From NCBI GenBank assembly GCA_017555765.1, contig JAFZFT010000063.1, positions 1-61,535 of the forward strand: a stretch of 61,535 bases of DNA, read 5' to 3'. Below are positions 42,328-50,108 of this stretch, in pieces. Source of the DNA: Clostridia bacterium. Its GTDB lineage: Bacteria; Bacillota; Clostridia; Oscillospirales; Acutalibacteraceae. The notes beneath the pieces are model-generated. The model did not search any database and was not told the origin of the DNA. It saw only the letters and a program-made list of their open reading frames with translations. A program made the translations under genes and the position numbers. How positions within the stretch are numbered: the stretch's first letter is position 1; each line of letters begins with the position of its first letter.

Positions 42328-42663
42328 TTAGACTAATAATGCAATGTTAACAAGCCACATTACTATTGAAACAACAATAGCGATGATACTCATTGTTTTG
42401 TTCTTTGAAGCTTTATACTTCACTGTGCCTATGATACCGCAAACAAAACCTACGATAGGGATGAAAAACGCTATAATAATAGCAATGATAGCGAGTACGG
42501 GTGATTCGGGCTTTTCAGCAGGTACATAGGGATTCTGCTGCTGATAGGGGTTATTCTGGTAGGGGGTCTGCTGATAGTTGGAATTCGGACAGGGAGCGCC
42601 GCAGTTGTAGCAGGAAACTGCATAATCATCAAGCTGGTATCCGCAATTCTGACATGTTTTCAT
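42328..42663 (-). CDS. Small zinc-ribbon membrane protein (DUF4190-like)
   Basis: A 111-residue protein. A zinc ribbon (CQNCG and CYNCG at about 4-21) is followed by a Gln/Asn/Tyr/Pro-rich linker and two hydrophobic segments at about 56-80 and 90-110, with the turn GTVKYKASKN between. This layout is common in Firmicutes as DUF4190-type proteins of unknown role. The start has AAAGGAG upstream. It stands alone, transcribed opposite to the SulP gene. Confidence 0.8.
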   Translation of the reverse strand: MKTCQNCGYQLDDYAVSCYNCGAPCPNSNYQQTPYQNNPYQQQNPYVPAEKPESPVLAIIAIIIAFFIPIVGFVCGIIGTVKYKASKNKTMSIIAIVVSIVMWLVNIALLV

Positions 42664-42751
42664 TGTGTTTTCTCCTTTTTGGTCATTTTTTGTTTAAATT
42701 TATTATATAACTGTATTTTTAGTTTGTCAATACAATAAGCACAAAGAAAAA

Positions 42752-42781
42752 AGACCGTCGCATAAGCATAAGCAACGGTCT
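42752..42781 (-). terminator. Terminator of the rpsF-ssb-rpsR operon
   Basis: On the minus strand AGACCGT and ACGGTCT pair around a GC-rich 16-base loop, followed by TTTTTTC. Confidence 0.8.
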
Positions 42782-42793
42782 GATTTTTTGAAA

Positions 42794-43039
42794 TTAGTCA
42801 GCTGTGTAAGCCATAAGAGCAACCTGACGAGCTCTCTTGATAGCAGTTGTAAGAGCACGCTGATGACGAGCACATGTGCCTGTTACTCTGCGGGGAAGGA
42901 TCTTAGCTCTGTCTGATGTGAACTTACGGAGCTTCTGTACATCCTTGTAATCGATTCCTTCTGCCTTTTCTACGCAGAATGCACATACCTTCTTACGTGA
43001 CTTTCTGTTAGCGCGGTTTGCGCCTTTCTCGTATGCCAT
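42794..43039 (-). CDS. rpsR: 30S ribosomal protein S18
   Basis: An 81-residue protein with the S18 core: CAFCVEK at about 19-25, [20 protein letters not shown] near 32-51, then [20 protein letters not shown] near 54-73. It binds S6 on the platform of the small subunit. It is the last gene of the conserved rpsF-ssb-rpsR order, ending at a terminator. Confidence 0.97.
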   Translation of the reverse strand: MAYEKGANRANRKSRKKVCAFCVEKAEGIDYKDVQKLRKFTSDRAKILPRRVTGTCARHQRALTTAIKRARQVALMAYTAD

Positions 43040-43081
43040 GAGTGATTACCTCCTGTTTAGTATTTTTTAATTGCGTTTGGA

Positions 43082-43513
43082 TTAGAAGGGTAAATCTTCG
43101 TCGTCCGCGATTTCTTCAAAATCTGAGGGAGAAGCATTCTGATAAGTGGGAGCTGCTGCAGGTGCTGCTACGGGAGCGGATGCGCCTGTTTCGCTCTTTG
43201 AGCCACAGAAGCTTACTTCTCTTGCAAGAACCTCAAATGCGGTTCTCTTTGCGCCGGTGTTGTCTTCATACTGACGGGTCTGGATAGAGCCCTGAATAGC
43301 AATCATTGAACCCTTTGCAAAATATCTGCAAACGAAGTTAGCAGTGTTTTCCCAAGCTACGATTGTGATGAAATCAGCCTGTCTCTGTTCGCCTGCCTTA
43401 GCAAATGAACGGTCAACAGCGATTCTGAAAGTACAAACGGATTTACCTGTGCCTGTGGTGCGAAGTTCGGGGTCTGCAACAAGGCGACCCATAAGTGTTA
43501 CGCAGTTAAGCAT
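43082..43513 (-). CDS. ssb: Single-stranded DNA-binding protein
   Basis: A 143-residue protein with an OB fold starting MLNCVTLMGRLVADPELR and continuing FRIAVDRSF and GSIQTRQYED. The acidic tail ends in IADDEDLPF, the partner-binding tip found in SSB proteins. It coats single-stranded DNA in replication and repair. Lying between rpsF and rpsR, it is in the standard operon place. Confidence 0.97.
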   Translation of the reverse strand: MLNCVTLMGRLVADPELRTTGTGKSVCTFRIAVDRSFAKAGEQRQADFITIVAWENTANFVCRYFAKGSMIAIQGSIQTRQYEDNTGAKRTAFEVLAREVSFCGSKSETGASAPVAAPAAAPTYQNASPSDFEEIADDEDLPF

Positions 43514-43525
43514 GATAGCTCCTCC

Positions 43526-43816
43526 TTACTTTCTGATGGTGAGTACGCGAAGAACACCTTCAGTGATGCCAGCGATACGCTCGATTTCAGCGGGAAGTTC
43601 GGGCTTTGCTGCATATGTCATGAGAATGTAAGCACCCTGAGTCTCATCCTCGATAGCATAAGCAAGTGTACGAACGCCGTTGTTTGCGCCGAAAGGCTCA
43701 CAAGCTTCAAGTGTACCGTTTGCTTCGATGAGAGCCTTGAACTTCTCTGTAAGAGCAGCAGTAGCTTCCTCACCCTTTGCAACTGAAAATACAAACATTG
43801 ATTCGTAATTGTTCAT
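43526..43816 (-). CDS. rpsF: 30S ribosomal protein S6
   Basis: A 96-residue protein, MNNYESMFVF at the start and RIAGITEGVLRVLTIRK at the end, the normal S6 layout. It pairs with S18. The upstream TAAGGAGG site and the promoter at 43899-43927 lead the operon. Confidence 0.97.
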   Translation of the reverse strand: MNNYESMFVFSVAKGEEATAALTEKFKALIEANGTLEACEPFGANNGVRTLAYAIEDETQGAYILMTYAAKPELPAEIERIAGITEGVLRVLTIRK

Positions 43817-43829
43817 GTTTTTTTACCTC

Positions 43830-43898
43830 CTTATGGTCTCTGGCCCCATATCCTTGTATGGAGCAAGGAATTTGCCGCACATACTGCGACAGTTAAGA
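43830..43898 (-). promoter_or_regulatory. Possible S6:S18 autoregulatory leader of rpsF
   Basis: The roughly 80-nt leader between promoter and rpsF contains CGCAGTATGTGCGGC and CCTTG...CAAGG pairs near the Shine-Dalgarno, plus CCATA/TATGG. S6:S18-binding leaders are widespread before rpsF. I did not verify the conserved bulge, so this is a candidate only. Confidence 0.4.
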
Positions 43899-43927
43899 AT
43901 TATATCAGCAAAGGCAAAAGAAGTCAA
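43899..43927 (-). promoter_or_regulatory. Promoter of the rpsF operon
   Basis: On the minus strand TTGACT (43927-43922), a 17-bp spacer and TATAAT (43904-43899). Confidence 0.85.
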
Positions 43928-43977
43928 TAGAAATGTGTAAAAATCTTTTGTGCATAATGACAAATTATCCTTCGTTG

Positions 43978-44006
43978 TGGACAAAAATAAAGAAATGGTG
44001 TATAAT
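43978..44006 (+). promoter_or_regulatory. Promoter of the foldase-like lipoprotein gene
   Basis: TGGACA (43978-43983), a 17-bp spacer and TATAAT (44001-44006). Confidence 0.75.
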
Positions 44007-44037
44007 ACTCAGGTAAAAACTTAAGGAGAAAACCGAA

Positions 44038-45090
44038 ATGAAGAAAAAAGCAGTGGCAATCTGCCTTTTAGTTATAATGATTATGTCCCTTTTCAGCGGC
44101 TGCTCGGAGGAAACAATCTTTCTCACCGTTGACGGTAAGACCATCAGCAAGGGCCTTTATACCTACTATCTTGACAGAGTACTGACCTCACCTGAGGAGT
44201 ACGGAATCGAAGCACTTGACAGTAAGGCTGCACGTGAAGCCGCTCTCGAATGCTGTAAAAGATATGTCGCATCGGAAAAGTATCTGAAGGAAATCGGCAT
44301 TACTCTTTCCTCAAACAATAAGCAGTCGGTTGCGACGGAGGTTGAGACTAGCTGGAGCCTTTATCAGGGCTACTACAATAAGCTCGGCGTCAGCAAGCCC
44401 GACCTTACCGAGGCACTTACTCACGAATACAGACTCAAGCAGCTTGTGGATTACTACTACGGCCCTGAGGGAGTCGAGCCTGTTGATGAAATGGAGCTTA
44501 AGGAAACCTTCGTTGATCTGTACGTCGGCTTCAGGGCGATTGCAGTACCTCTTACAAAGGAAAACAGCCTCGGTGAAACAGTACCTCTTACGGAAGCGGA
44601 GCAGGAGGCTCTTCTGAATCTTCTCAGGGGATATCGCTCCGAGATAAACGAGGGTATGAAGACAATCGACGAGGTCAATGTTGAGTACAATGACACACTT
44701 GATATCATCGTTACGGAAAATCTTGAAATCAACGTTGTGAAAATCGGTTCACCGATGTATACTCAGGAGTTTTATGACACAATGCTTGAGATTTCTCACA
44801 CAAGGGCGGGTATTATCATATGCCCGAACACTATGTACCTTGTGCAGAGAGAAAAGATAGCTACCACCTCGGAGGACGAATTTTACGTTTACCGCGCGGG
44901 TCTTTTAGAGGAGCTTAAGATTGATGAAATCCGTGAGCAGATAAACACCTCTGCTGTAGATCTTGTGGCGGAAATCGACAGTACTGCAGCTGATGAAATC
45001 TACAGAAGTATTTACAAAGAGCCTGCCGTACCTGAGGTGGAAACCACTGAAGAGGATACAACCGTAGCAACTGCAGAAGAAACCAACTAA
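44038..45090 (+). CDS. PrsA/SurA-like foldase lipoprotein
   Basis: A 350-residue protein with a lipoprotein signal peptide and lipobox LFSGC (Cys at about 22). The mature protein has a helical SurA/PrsA N-terminal-like region (TVDGKTISKGLYTYYLD near 30-46, then EYRLKQLVDYYYG near 130-142), a central segment, and an acidic Thr-rich tail. No clear parvulin PPIase motif was seen, so it may be a chaperone without isomerase activity. It would act on secreted proteins at the outer face of the membrane. It is monocistronic with its own promoter and terminator. Confidence 0.72.
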   Translation: MKKKAVAICLLVIMIMSLFSGCSEETIFLTVDGKTISKGLYTYYLDRVLTSPEEYGIEALDSKAAREAALECCKRYVASEKYLKEIGITLSSNNKQSVATEVETSWSLYQGYYNKLGVSKPDLTEALTHEYRLKQLVDYYYGPEGVEPVDEMELKETFVDLYVGFRAIAVPLTKENSLGETVPLTEAEQEALLNLLRGYRSEINEGMKTIDEVNVEYNDTLDIIVTENLEINVVKIGSPMYTQEFYDTMLEISHTRAGIIICPNTMYLVQREKIATTSEDEFYVYRAGLLEELKIDEIREQINTSAVDLVAEIDSTAADEIYRSIYKEPAVPEVETTEEDTTVATAEETN

Positions 45091-45096
45091 AAAAAC

Positions 45097-45134
45097 AACC
45101 CGCAGATACTCACAAATGAGTCTGCGGGTTTTGC
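45097..45134. terminator. Bidirectional terminator
   Basis: AACCCGCAGA and TCTGCGGGTT (45121-45130) with an inner CTCA/TGAG stem; T-runs on both strands. It separates convergent genes. Confidence 0.9.
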
Positions 45135-45135
45135 T

Positions 45136-45624
45136 TTATTCTGTGGGGAGAGGTCTTCGTTTAGCAGTATAATCCGACACGTCAATGCGGATAACGCTTA
45201 CGATGGTTGTCATTTTGTCCTCAAAGGTGAAGTCCTTGCCTGTCTGCGTTTTCATAAGTACGGAAAGACCGTGCTTCTTTTCTTCGACGTCCTCGGTGAT
45301 TACTGCAGTACCTCTGCCCATAACCGAGGAGTAGCTCACACCGTAGCGGCAGGCAACATCGCCCTCAAAGGGAGTGATATCACAGTCCAGCTCGAAAAAC
45401 ACCTTAGGATTTTTCCTTATAACATCAAGCTTTCTGCCCTTGAGAGAGCCGTGAACCCATAAGGTAAGCTTTCCGTCGTCCATTGTGTAGCCGTAATTCA
45501 TCGGTACGATATAGCATTCTCCGTCATCGACCATACCGATACGCACTACCTTTGCTTTATCGAGGATTTTTATAATTTCACCGATATCGGTTACTTCTCT
45601 TTCGCGTCTTGTTATGCCGTTCAT
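45136..45624 (-). CDS. Pyridoxamine 5'-phosphate oxidase-like flavoprotein (NimA-like)
   Basis: A 162-residue protein; AGGAG stands before the ATG at 45624, and the longer frame upstream runs into the hairpin array. It is a split-barrel FMN-binding protein of the PPOX class: ILDKAKVVRIGMVDDGECYI at about 16-35, then PMNYGYTMDDG near 37-47, and SVMGRGTAVI near 100-109. Members include nitroimidazole reductases and heme-degrading relatives; the substrate is unknown. Its upstream side borders the left array of the first four-helix-bundle cassette. Confidence 0.85.
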   Translation of the reverse strand: MNGITRREREVTDIGEIIKILDKAKVVRIGMVDDGECYIVPMNYGYTMDDGKLTLWVHGSLKGRKLDVIRKNPKVFFELDCDITPFEGDVACRYGVSYSSVMGRGTAVITEDVEEKKHGLSVLMKTQTGKDFTFEDKMTTIVSVIRIDVSDYTAKRRPLPTE

Positions 45625-45640
45625 GGTGTACTCCTTTTTA

Positions 45641-45721
45641 TTGCGCCCCGAAGGGGCATATCGCATTGAAAATATATCGCATTGAAGATATATCGCAAAT
45701 CCCGCAAGGGATTTATATCGC
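45641..45721. repeat. Left hairpin array of four-helix-bundle cassette 1
   Basis: Four copies of ATATCGC start at 45658, 45674, 45690 and 45715. Between or beside them are GCCCC-GAA-GGGGC and AAATCCC-GCAA-GGGATTT hairpins and two similar ATTGAARAT spacers. On the minus strand the constant is GCGATAT. Confidence 0.75.
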
Positions 45722-45743
45722 TTATGCAAGTCTTGAAATATGA

Positions 45744-46103
45744 TTATTTTTCGAGGTTAGATTTGCTCTTTACTGTAGTTATAGAAGCAATAAGCTTACG
45801 TCTTATTGTTCCGCACTTATTATAAAGATTTTTGTAGGTTAAATTGTCTATGGCTCCAATGTTGAAAAGAACCTCTAACCAATATTCTGTCTCATAGCAT
45901 TCTTTGAGCGATATTTCCATTTTATGTATAAAATCTACATTGCTTTGTGCATATTTAGCTTCGTGGGCATTAGCTCCGATTGAAGAGCAAGAGCGAAGTA
46001 GCTGATTAGTAAATACCGATCTTCCCTTTATTTGATCGCAAGCCGTTGTTGTTTCAACAATAAGCTCAAGAGAAAGTTCTTTTATTGTTTTGTTATCTGT
46101 CAT
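45744..46103 (-). CDS. Four-helix-bundle protein (23S rRNA intervening-sequence/bAvd-like), cassette 1
   Basis: A 119-residue protein; AAAGGAC precedes the ATG at 46103. It matches the four-helix-bundle family TIGR02436: an N-terminal helix, then KGRSVFTNQLLRSCSSIGAN at about 26-45, HEAKYAQSNVDFIHKMEISL near 47-66, and a C-terminal helix IRRKLIASITTVKS. Family members sit in rRNA intervening sequences and, as bAvd, with diversity-generating retroelements, forming a positively charged barrel likely to bind nucleic acid. No reverse transcriptase is near. The gene is bounded by inverted hairpin arrays and is a clear paralogue of 51581. Confidence 0.9.
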   Translation of the reverse strand: MTDNKTIKELSLELIVETTTACDQIKGRSVFTNQLLRSCSSIGANAHEAKYAQSNVDFIHKMEISLKECYETEYWLEVLFNIGAIDNLTYKNLYNKCGTIRRKLIASITTVKSKSNLEK

Positions 46104-46116
46104 AATTGTCCTTTCG

Positions 46117-46216
46117 GCGATATATCCGCTGTGCGAATGCGATATATTTGCTGCGCAAATGCGATATATCCTCACTTTGTTCGGATACGATATACACAAA
46201 CCCTAGGTTTGTGCGC
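46117..46216. repeat. Right hairpin array of four-helix-bundle cassette 1
   Basis: GCGATAT starts at 46117, 46139 and 46161, and ACGATAT at 46187 (spacing 22, 22, 26). Hairpins between them include TTTGC-TGC-GCAAA and, at the far end, CACAAACC-CTA-GGTTTGTG. The orientation is inverted relative to the left array. Confidence 0.75.
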
Positions 46217-46221
46217 GGTTA

Positions 46222-47583
46222 TTACAGTCTTGACAGCTCAACGATTATACTCCACAGCTTTGTACCCTTAAGGAAGTATACTATATCTTCAATAACGGCA
46301 CGGATGCCTGAAAGAGGCTCAAAATCCTTCGCATCTGTACCTTTGTCAATTACAAAAGCCTGAGAGCAACAAAGACCGCCTTCACCGAAAAGCTCTGCTC
46401 TTATGTAAAGGAAATCCTCTGCACCCTCGATTGTGTCAAGGTCAAGAGTATATGCGCCGCCGTCTGTAACATCTGCAGTTGCGATAACCTTGCCGTTTGC
46501 AATCCACTGAATTGTGTCTGCATCGGTAGTTGTTGCGGAAACGCTGTGACCGTCAACGGAAATATTTGTAAACATCGGATAGGGAAGACCAGAATTCATA
46601 GCATCAATTTCCTCATAGGGGCCGATTCTGTCATTTGCTCTGAGGTTTCTTGTAATAGCGAAGAATGCACCGCTCTGCATAGTAGCCTTGATGTTTTCAG
46701 CGGTGTTTTCCTCCATCATAAATACACTGAAGGAGGAGTCGATGTTTTTGATGTTGTGTGCATCGGTGTTGCTGAAGCCTATAACTGTCTTGCCGTAGGG
46801 GAGACAGTACATAAGAAGATTATCCCAAAGGATTCTGTCATAGCCTGTGGGACCGTTTTTCTCGTTGAGTATCTCGATACCGAGGCAACTGTCATAGCTG
46901 AGAATAAGGTCACCGAAAAAGCTGATATTTTCTGCCTCGTCAACTGCGGCGGGGTTTTCGTTTGTCTCAAGCCAGTCACCGGGATGGTTTATGTATGAGA
47001 GTCCGCCGTGAGAGTCAATGTAGCTTATAGCCTGCTCAAAGCCATGCTCGTTTTCCGCACCGGGGAAGGCATTACCATCCCATGAGTCAAGGAAATGGCC
47101 GTTGACGTGGTTTTTGGAAAGTGAAAGGTTGTTGAATTCGTTTGCACCTAAAACGGGTACCATAATCTTGCCTCTGTTTTCATAGGTACCGTTTTTGATA
47201 GCCTCGTATTCCTCGGTAGTGAGATGACTGAAGTAATTGCCGAGAAGAGGCTGATAGAGATAAAGGGGATGCATAAAGGGGGCCTTGTCCCAATCTACGC
47301 CTGTGATGCCGTGGTCGGCAATTGCAAGGAAATCGTAATCCTGTCTGTAAGCTTCCTTAACCATAGTTTCGAGAGTTACATCAGCATCACTGTAGGTTGA
47401 ATGTGAATGAAGTGAGCCCTTGTATGCGCCCCATGCACTGTCACCGCTCCAGATAACATCTGCATAAGGATTTGTGATTGTGTAGTCAGCTGTTTCAGTC
47501 TCTGCCGCAAGTGAAACTGTACCGAAGGACAGACAAAGGACGAGACTGAGTAAAAGTGCGAGAGCTTTTCTTATTTTCTTCAT
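46222..47583 (-). CDS. Secreted PHP-domain phosphoesterase-like protein
   Basis: A 453-residue protein with a signal peptide (MKKIRKALALLLSLVLCLSF, cleaved near SLAA). It holds the PHP motifs GSLHSHSTYSDADVT at about 57-71, LAIADHGITG near 86-95, NHPGDW near 195-200 and FSNTDAHNI near 281-289, so a metal-dependent phosphoesterase acting outside the cell is likely. A beta-rich domain follows (about 350-430), then a hydrophobic tail ending SIIVELSRL. It lies downstream of a GPH transporter on the same strand, possibly an operon that dephosphorylates or cleaves a substrate before uptake. The substrate is unknown. Confidence 0.82.
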   Translation of the reverse strand: MKKIRKALALLLSLVLCLSFGTVSLAAETETADYTITNPYADVIWSGDSAWGAYKGSLHSHSTYSDADVTLETMVKEAYRQDYDFLAIADHGITGVDWDKAPFMHPLYLYQPLLGNYFSHLTTEEYEAIKNGTYENRGKIMVPVLGANEFNNLSLSKNHVNGHFLDSWDGNAFPGAENEHGFEQAISYIDSHGGLSYINHPGDWLETNENPAAVDEAENISFFGDLILSYDSCLGIEILNEKNGPTGYDRILWDNLLMYCLPYGKTVIGFSNTDAHNIKNIDSSFSVFMMEENTAENIKATMQSGAFFAITRNLRANDRIGPYEEIDAMNSGLPYPMFTNISVDGHSVSATTTDADTIQWIANGKVIATADVTDGGAYTLDLDTIEGAEDFLYIRAELFGEGGLCCSQAFVIDKGTDAKDFEPLSGIRAVIEDIVYFLKGTKLWSIIVELSRL

Positions 47584-47604
47584 AACAAAATCTCCTTTGA
47601 TATA

Positions 47605-49053
47605 TTATTCCTTTATCCCGTAGCTTTTTGAAAGTCTGCTGAAGGCTTCTTCTCTTGTGATTTTACCTGTGTTGCAGTCAATCATAATCTGTACGTCTTT
47701 ATCTGTAAGATCATAGAAGGACCATACAATATAGGCGAGAAGACCGCCGATTGCGGGAATAAGCATAAAGATAAGCCAGAGCATATCAAGAGCACCGGCA
47801 GACTGTGTTATGCCAAGCTCCTCAAGCTCCTGGAAGGAAGCGGCCTCAACAACATTCCAGCCTACAGCCTCAAGACCGAGAATGAGCATACCGAGTGCGC
47901 CTGAAATTGAGCCTGTAAGCTTTGCCATAAAGGTCTGTATAGCGAAGGTGATACCTTTTGCCTCGATACCGCTCTTGAAAAGTCCGTACTCTGCGCAGTC
48001 GGGGGTAAACATAAACATTTCAAGTGCCACAACTGCAAGAGGTACAGAGCGGAGAGTGAAGAGTATGATATAAACGATAATATTGCCGTAGCCGACAAAC
48101 CAGGTTATAAAGCTGAGAATTACAAAAAGAAGAAGACAAACCTGATTGACCTTCATCTTGTCGTATTTGCGGAAAAGCTTGGGAAGAAGCAGCGCAATAA
48201 CAAGCTGAGGCACTGTACCGACCGCACCGACAACAAGTGAGAAAAGGGTGCTGTGGAACAGATAATAGGAAACGAAAAGGGTAAATGCATTACCGATATT
48301 GAGTGCGGAATAGAAGAAGAGACCTACATAATATATAAGAAGGTACTTATTCTTCACAAGGTATGAAAGCATAGCCTTTATTGTGAAGCCTTCTTCAGTT
48401 TCACCCTTGAAGCGCTCCTTGAGCTTGAAGGAGGCGGGAGTCATAAGAACAAAGGCGACAACGCTTATGATAAGAGAGATAAGACCGTAGCCCATACCTA
48501 CCTGCTCACTGATAAGAAGAGTTGTTACTGTTGAGGTGATGCCGACACCTGCGTATGTAGCAATGCTCTTATATGACTGAATACTGTTTCTTTCGTCAAC
48601 ACTCTGACTCATAGAGGTGAGAATACCGAAAATGGGTACATCACAAAGAGTATAAGCGGTATCCCAGAGCACATAAGCAATAGCAAACCAGGAGAGCTTG
48701 AAGGTTTCACTTGTACCGTTGGGGATAATAAAGGTCAGTATTGTTGCCAGAGGGATAAGCACCGTTGAAATACGGAGCCATGGCAGATATTTCTTACCGC
48801 TTTTGAATTTGATTTTATCAAAGACAACACCGAACATGGTGTCGTTTACCGCATCCCATACCTTAACTGCGAAGATAACCGCCGCAGATTTGATAGGATT
48901 GATGCCGAGAAACATCAGATAAGTTGTAAGGCACGAGTTGAAAAGAGTATAAATCATATTCTGACCTGCAAAATATGAATAATAGCTCATTCTTTCAACC
49001 GGCTCTGTTGTCCAGCCGGGTCGGGTGGCAAAAGCCTTTGATATGATGTTCAT
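47605..49053 (-). CDS. MFS transporter of the GPH type
   Basis: A 482-residue protein with about twelve hydrophobic segments and the MFS_2 pattern: KVWDAVNDTMFGVVFDKIKF at about 64-83 with the D-N-D cation site, and KSGKKYLPWL near 84-93. It resembles the transporter at 9611 but is not a recent duplicate. It probably imports a glycoside or related compound with a cation. It is 21 bp upstream of the secreted PHP gene. Confidence 0.87.
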   Translation of the reverse strand: MNIISKAFATRPGWTTEPVERMSYYSYFAGQNMIYTLFNSCLTTYLMFLGINPIKSAAVIFAVKVWDAVNDTMFGVVFDKIKFKSGKKYLPWLRISTVLIPLATILTFIIPNGTSETFKLSWFAIAYVLWDTAYTLCDVPIFGILTSMSQSVDERNSIQSYKSIATYAGVGITSTVTTLLISEQVGMGYGLISLIISVVAFVLMTPASFKLKERFKGETEEGFTIKAMLSYLVKNKYLLIYYVGLFFYSALNIGNAFTLFVSYYLFHSTLFSLVVGAVGTVPQLVIALLLPKLFRKYDKMKVNQVCLLLFVILSFITWFVGYGNIIVYIILFTLRSVPLAVVALEMFMFTPDCAEYGLFKSGIEAKGITFAIQTFMAKLTGSISGALGMLILGLEAVGWNVVEAASFQELEELGITQSAGALDMLWLIFMLIPAIGGLLAYIVWSFYDLTDKDVQIMIDCNTGKITREEAFSRLSKSYGIKE

Positions 49054-49106
49054 ATTGTTTTCTCCTTATTTATACCGTCTATACTCTTCCGCAGTAAGCG
49101 GATCAA

Positions 49107-49571
49107 CTAAAAGATAAGCCATGATTCGTAATCGGTGTCAGCCTCTCTTCTGAGAAGAGCCCAGTTTTTCCAACGGTGTGTCTGCTCGTCTGAAAAAAGG
49201 AATATGTGCAGGTTGTCCTTGCGATATAGCCAAGAGTACTTAAAGGGGTTGTAGCCGGGATAACCCCAGGCGTCTATTTCGAAGCTTGATCTGCCGTTGC
49301 CTGAATAACGCAAATCGTCGGGAAAAAGGTAAAAGCCGATAAACTCTCCGTTTTCAAATATCGCATTCTGCTCCTTCAGGTTAAAATAACCGCAATATGT
49401 ACCGCAAGCATCTTCACCGCTGTCGGAGTCAGCTAAAAAGTTTCGTTCACCATAAATGCGAAGTACCCATTCTGAGCTTTGCTGATTGAATTTATCAAGC
49501 TCCTGCTGAGTATATTCCTTTTCGGCCAAGTACTTTGTTTCTCCACTCGGCAGTTCAATTTCAATATGCAT
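49107..49571 (-). CDS. Unknown protein, 5' end frame-disrupted or with uncertain start
   Basis: At least 154 residues from the first in-frame ATG at 49571, but that ATG lacks a Shine-Dalgarno. The same frame continues upstream to about 49618 with protein-like codons (WSFFNAPDESCQQM, read through 49577-49610). The only well-placed ATG there, at 49618 with AAAGGAG upstream, is in another frame joined across a run of seven T. One extra T would fuse them. No domain was recognised: the protein is aromatic-rich (FKYSWLYRKDNLHIFLFSD near 109-127). It is either a recent frameshift or a sequencing error. Confidence 0.6.
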   Translation of the reverse strand: MHIEIELPSGETKYLAEKEYTQQELDKFNQQSSEWVLRIYGERNFLADSDSGEDACGTYCGYFNLKEQNAIFENGEFIGFYLFPDDLRYSGNGRSSFEIDAWGYPGYNPFKYSWLYRKDNLHIFLFSDEQTHRWKNWALLRREADTDYESWLIF

Positions 49572-49664
49572 CTGCTGGCAGCTTTCGTCAGGTGCGTTAA
49601 AAAAACTCCATGCTCCATAGTGTATGATTCTCCTTTTTATTAAATAATATTACGTACTGCTGTT

Positions 49665-50096
49665 TTATGCCAGATACGGTTCAAAGTCGTTGCAGTATCT
49701 GTTGTTGTCAATACTGAACAGCTTGAATTCACTCTCAAATCTGCCGCATGAATCGATGACGGAATAAAGCATAATACTCGAATCTCCCGTAAAGCCGAAG
49801 CCGTCTTCGTCCACCCAGTACCAACCGCTCGGCTGAATAAGCCACAGCATAAGAGTTCTGTCATTGTCTATGCAGTGAAACTGTGCTTCATATCTGACAT
49901 CTTCAAAAATACGGACTCTTTGCTTAGATTTCCACTGTTCATCCTCTGCAATTCCGGGGAAATTTAAAATTTTGCCGTCTTCATCAAGAATTTCATTTAT
50001 TGTCTTTAAGCATTTTTCATCTGAAAAAAACACAGTGAATTTTTTCAGACGGAAAGCATTCGGTTTTTTGCCGGTGCTGAAATATTCAAAGCTCAT
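49665..50096 (-). CDS. Unknown small soluble protein
   Basis: A 143-residue protein, MSFEYFSTGKKPNAF at the start, with a GAGGTTTCCG site. It is rich in aromatic and acidic residues (SGWYWVDEDGFGFTGDSS at about 90-107) and looks like an alpha/beta immunity or SMI-type accessory protein only in general character. No family was recognised. It lies between the rlmCD-type gene and another unknown, same strand. Confidence 0.65.
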   Translation of the reverse strand: MSFEYFSTGKKPNAFRLKKFTVFFSDEKCLKTINEILDEDGKILNFPGIAEDEQWKSKQRVRIFEDVRYEAQFHCIDNDRTLMLWLIQPSGWYWVDEDGFGFTGDSSIMLYSVIDSCGRFESEFKLFSIDNNRYCNDFEPYLA

Positions 50097-50108
50097 ACCG
50101 GAAACCTC

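Noticed and set aside
45744..46103. The four-helix-bundle protein as accessory subunit (Avd) of a diversity-generating retroelement.
   Set aside because: No reverse transcriptase, template repeat or variable repeat was found anywhere near either copy.
45641..46216. The hairpin arrays look at first sight like a short CRISPR array.
   Set aside because: The constant units are only 7 bp and the spaces are self-complementary, and no cas genes are present.
49436..49618. The 61-codon frame from 49618 as an independent small gene.
   Set aside because: Only its first few codons follow a good Shine-Dalgarno; the rest is out of frame with the clearly coding sequence, which fits a frameshift better.
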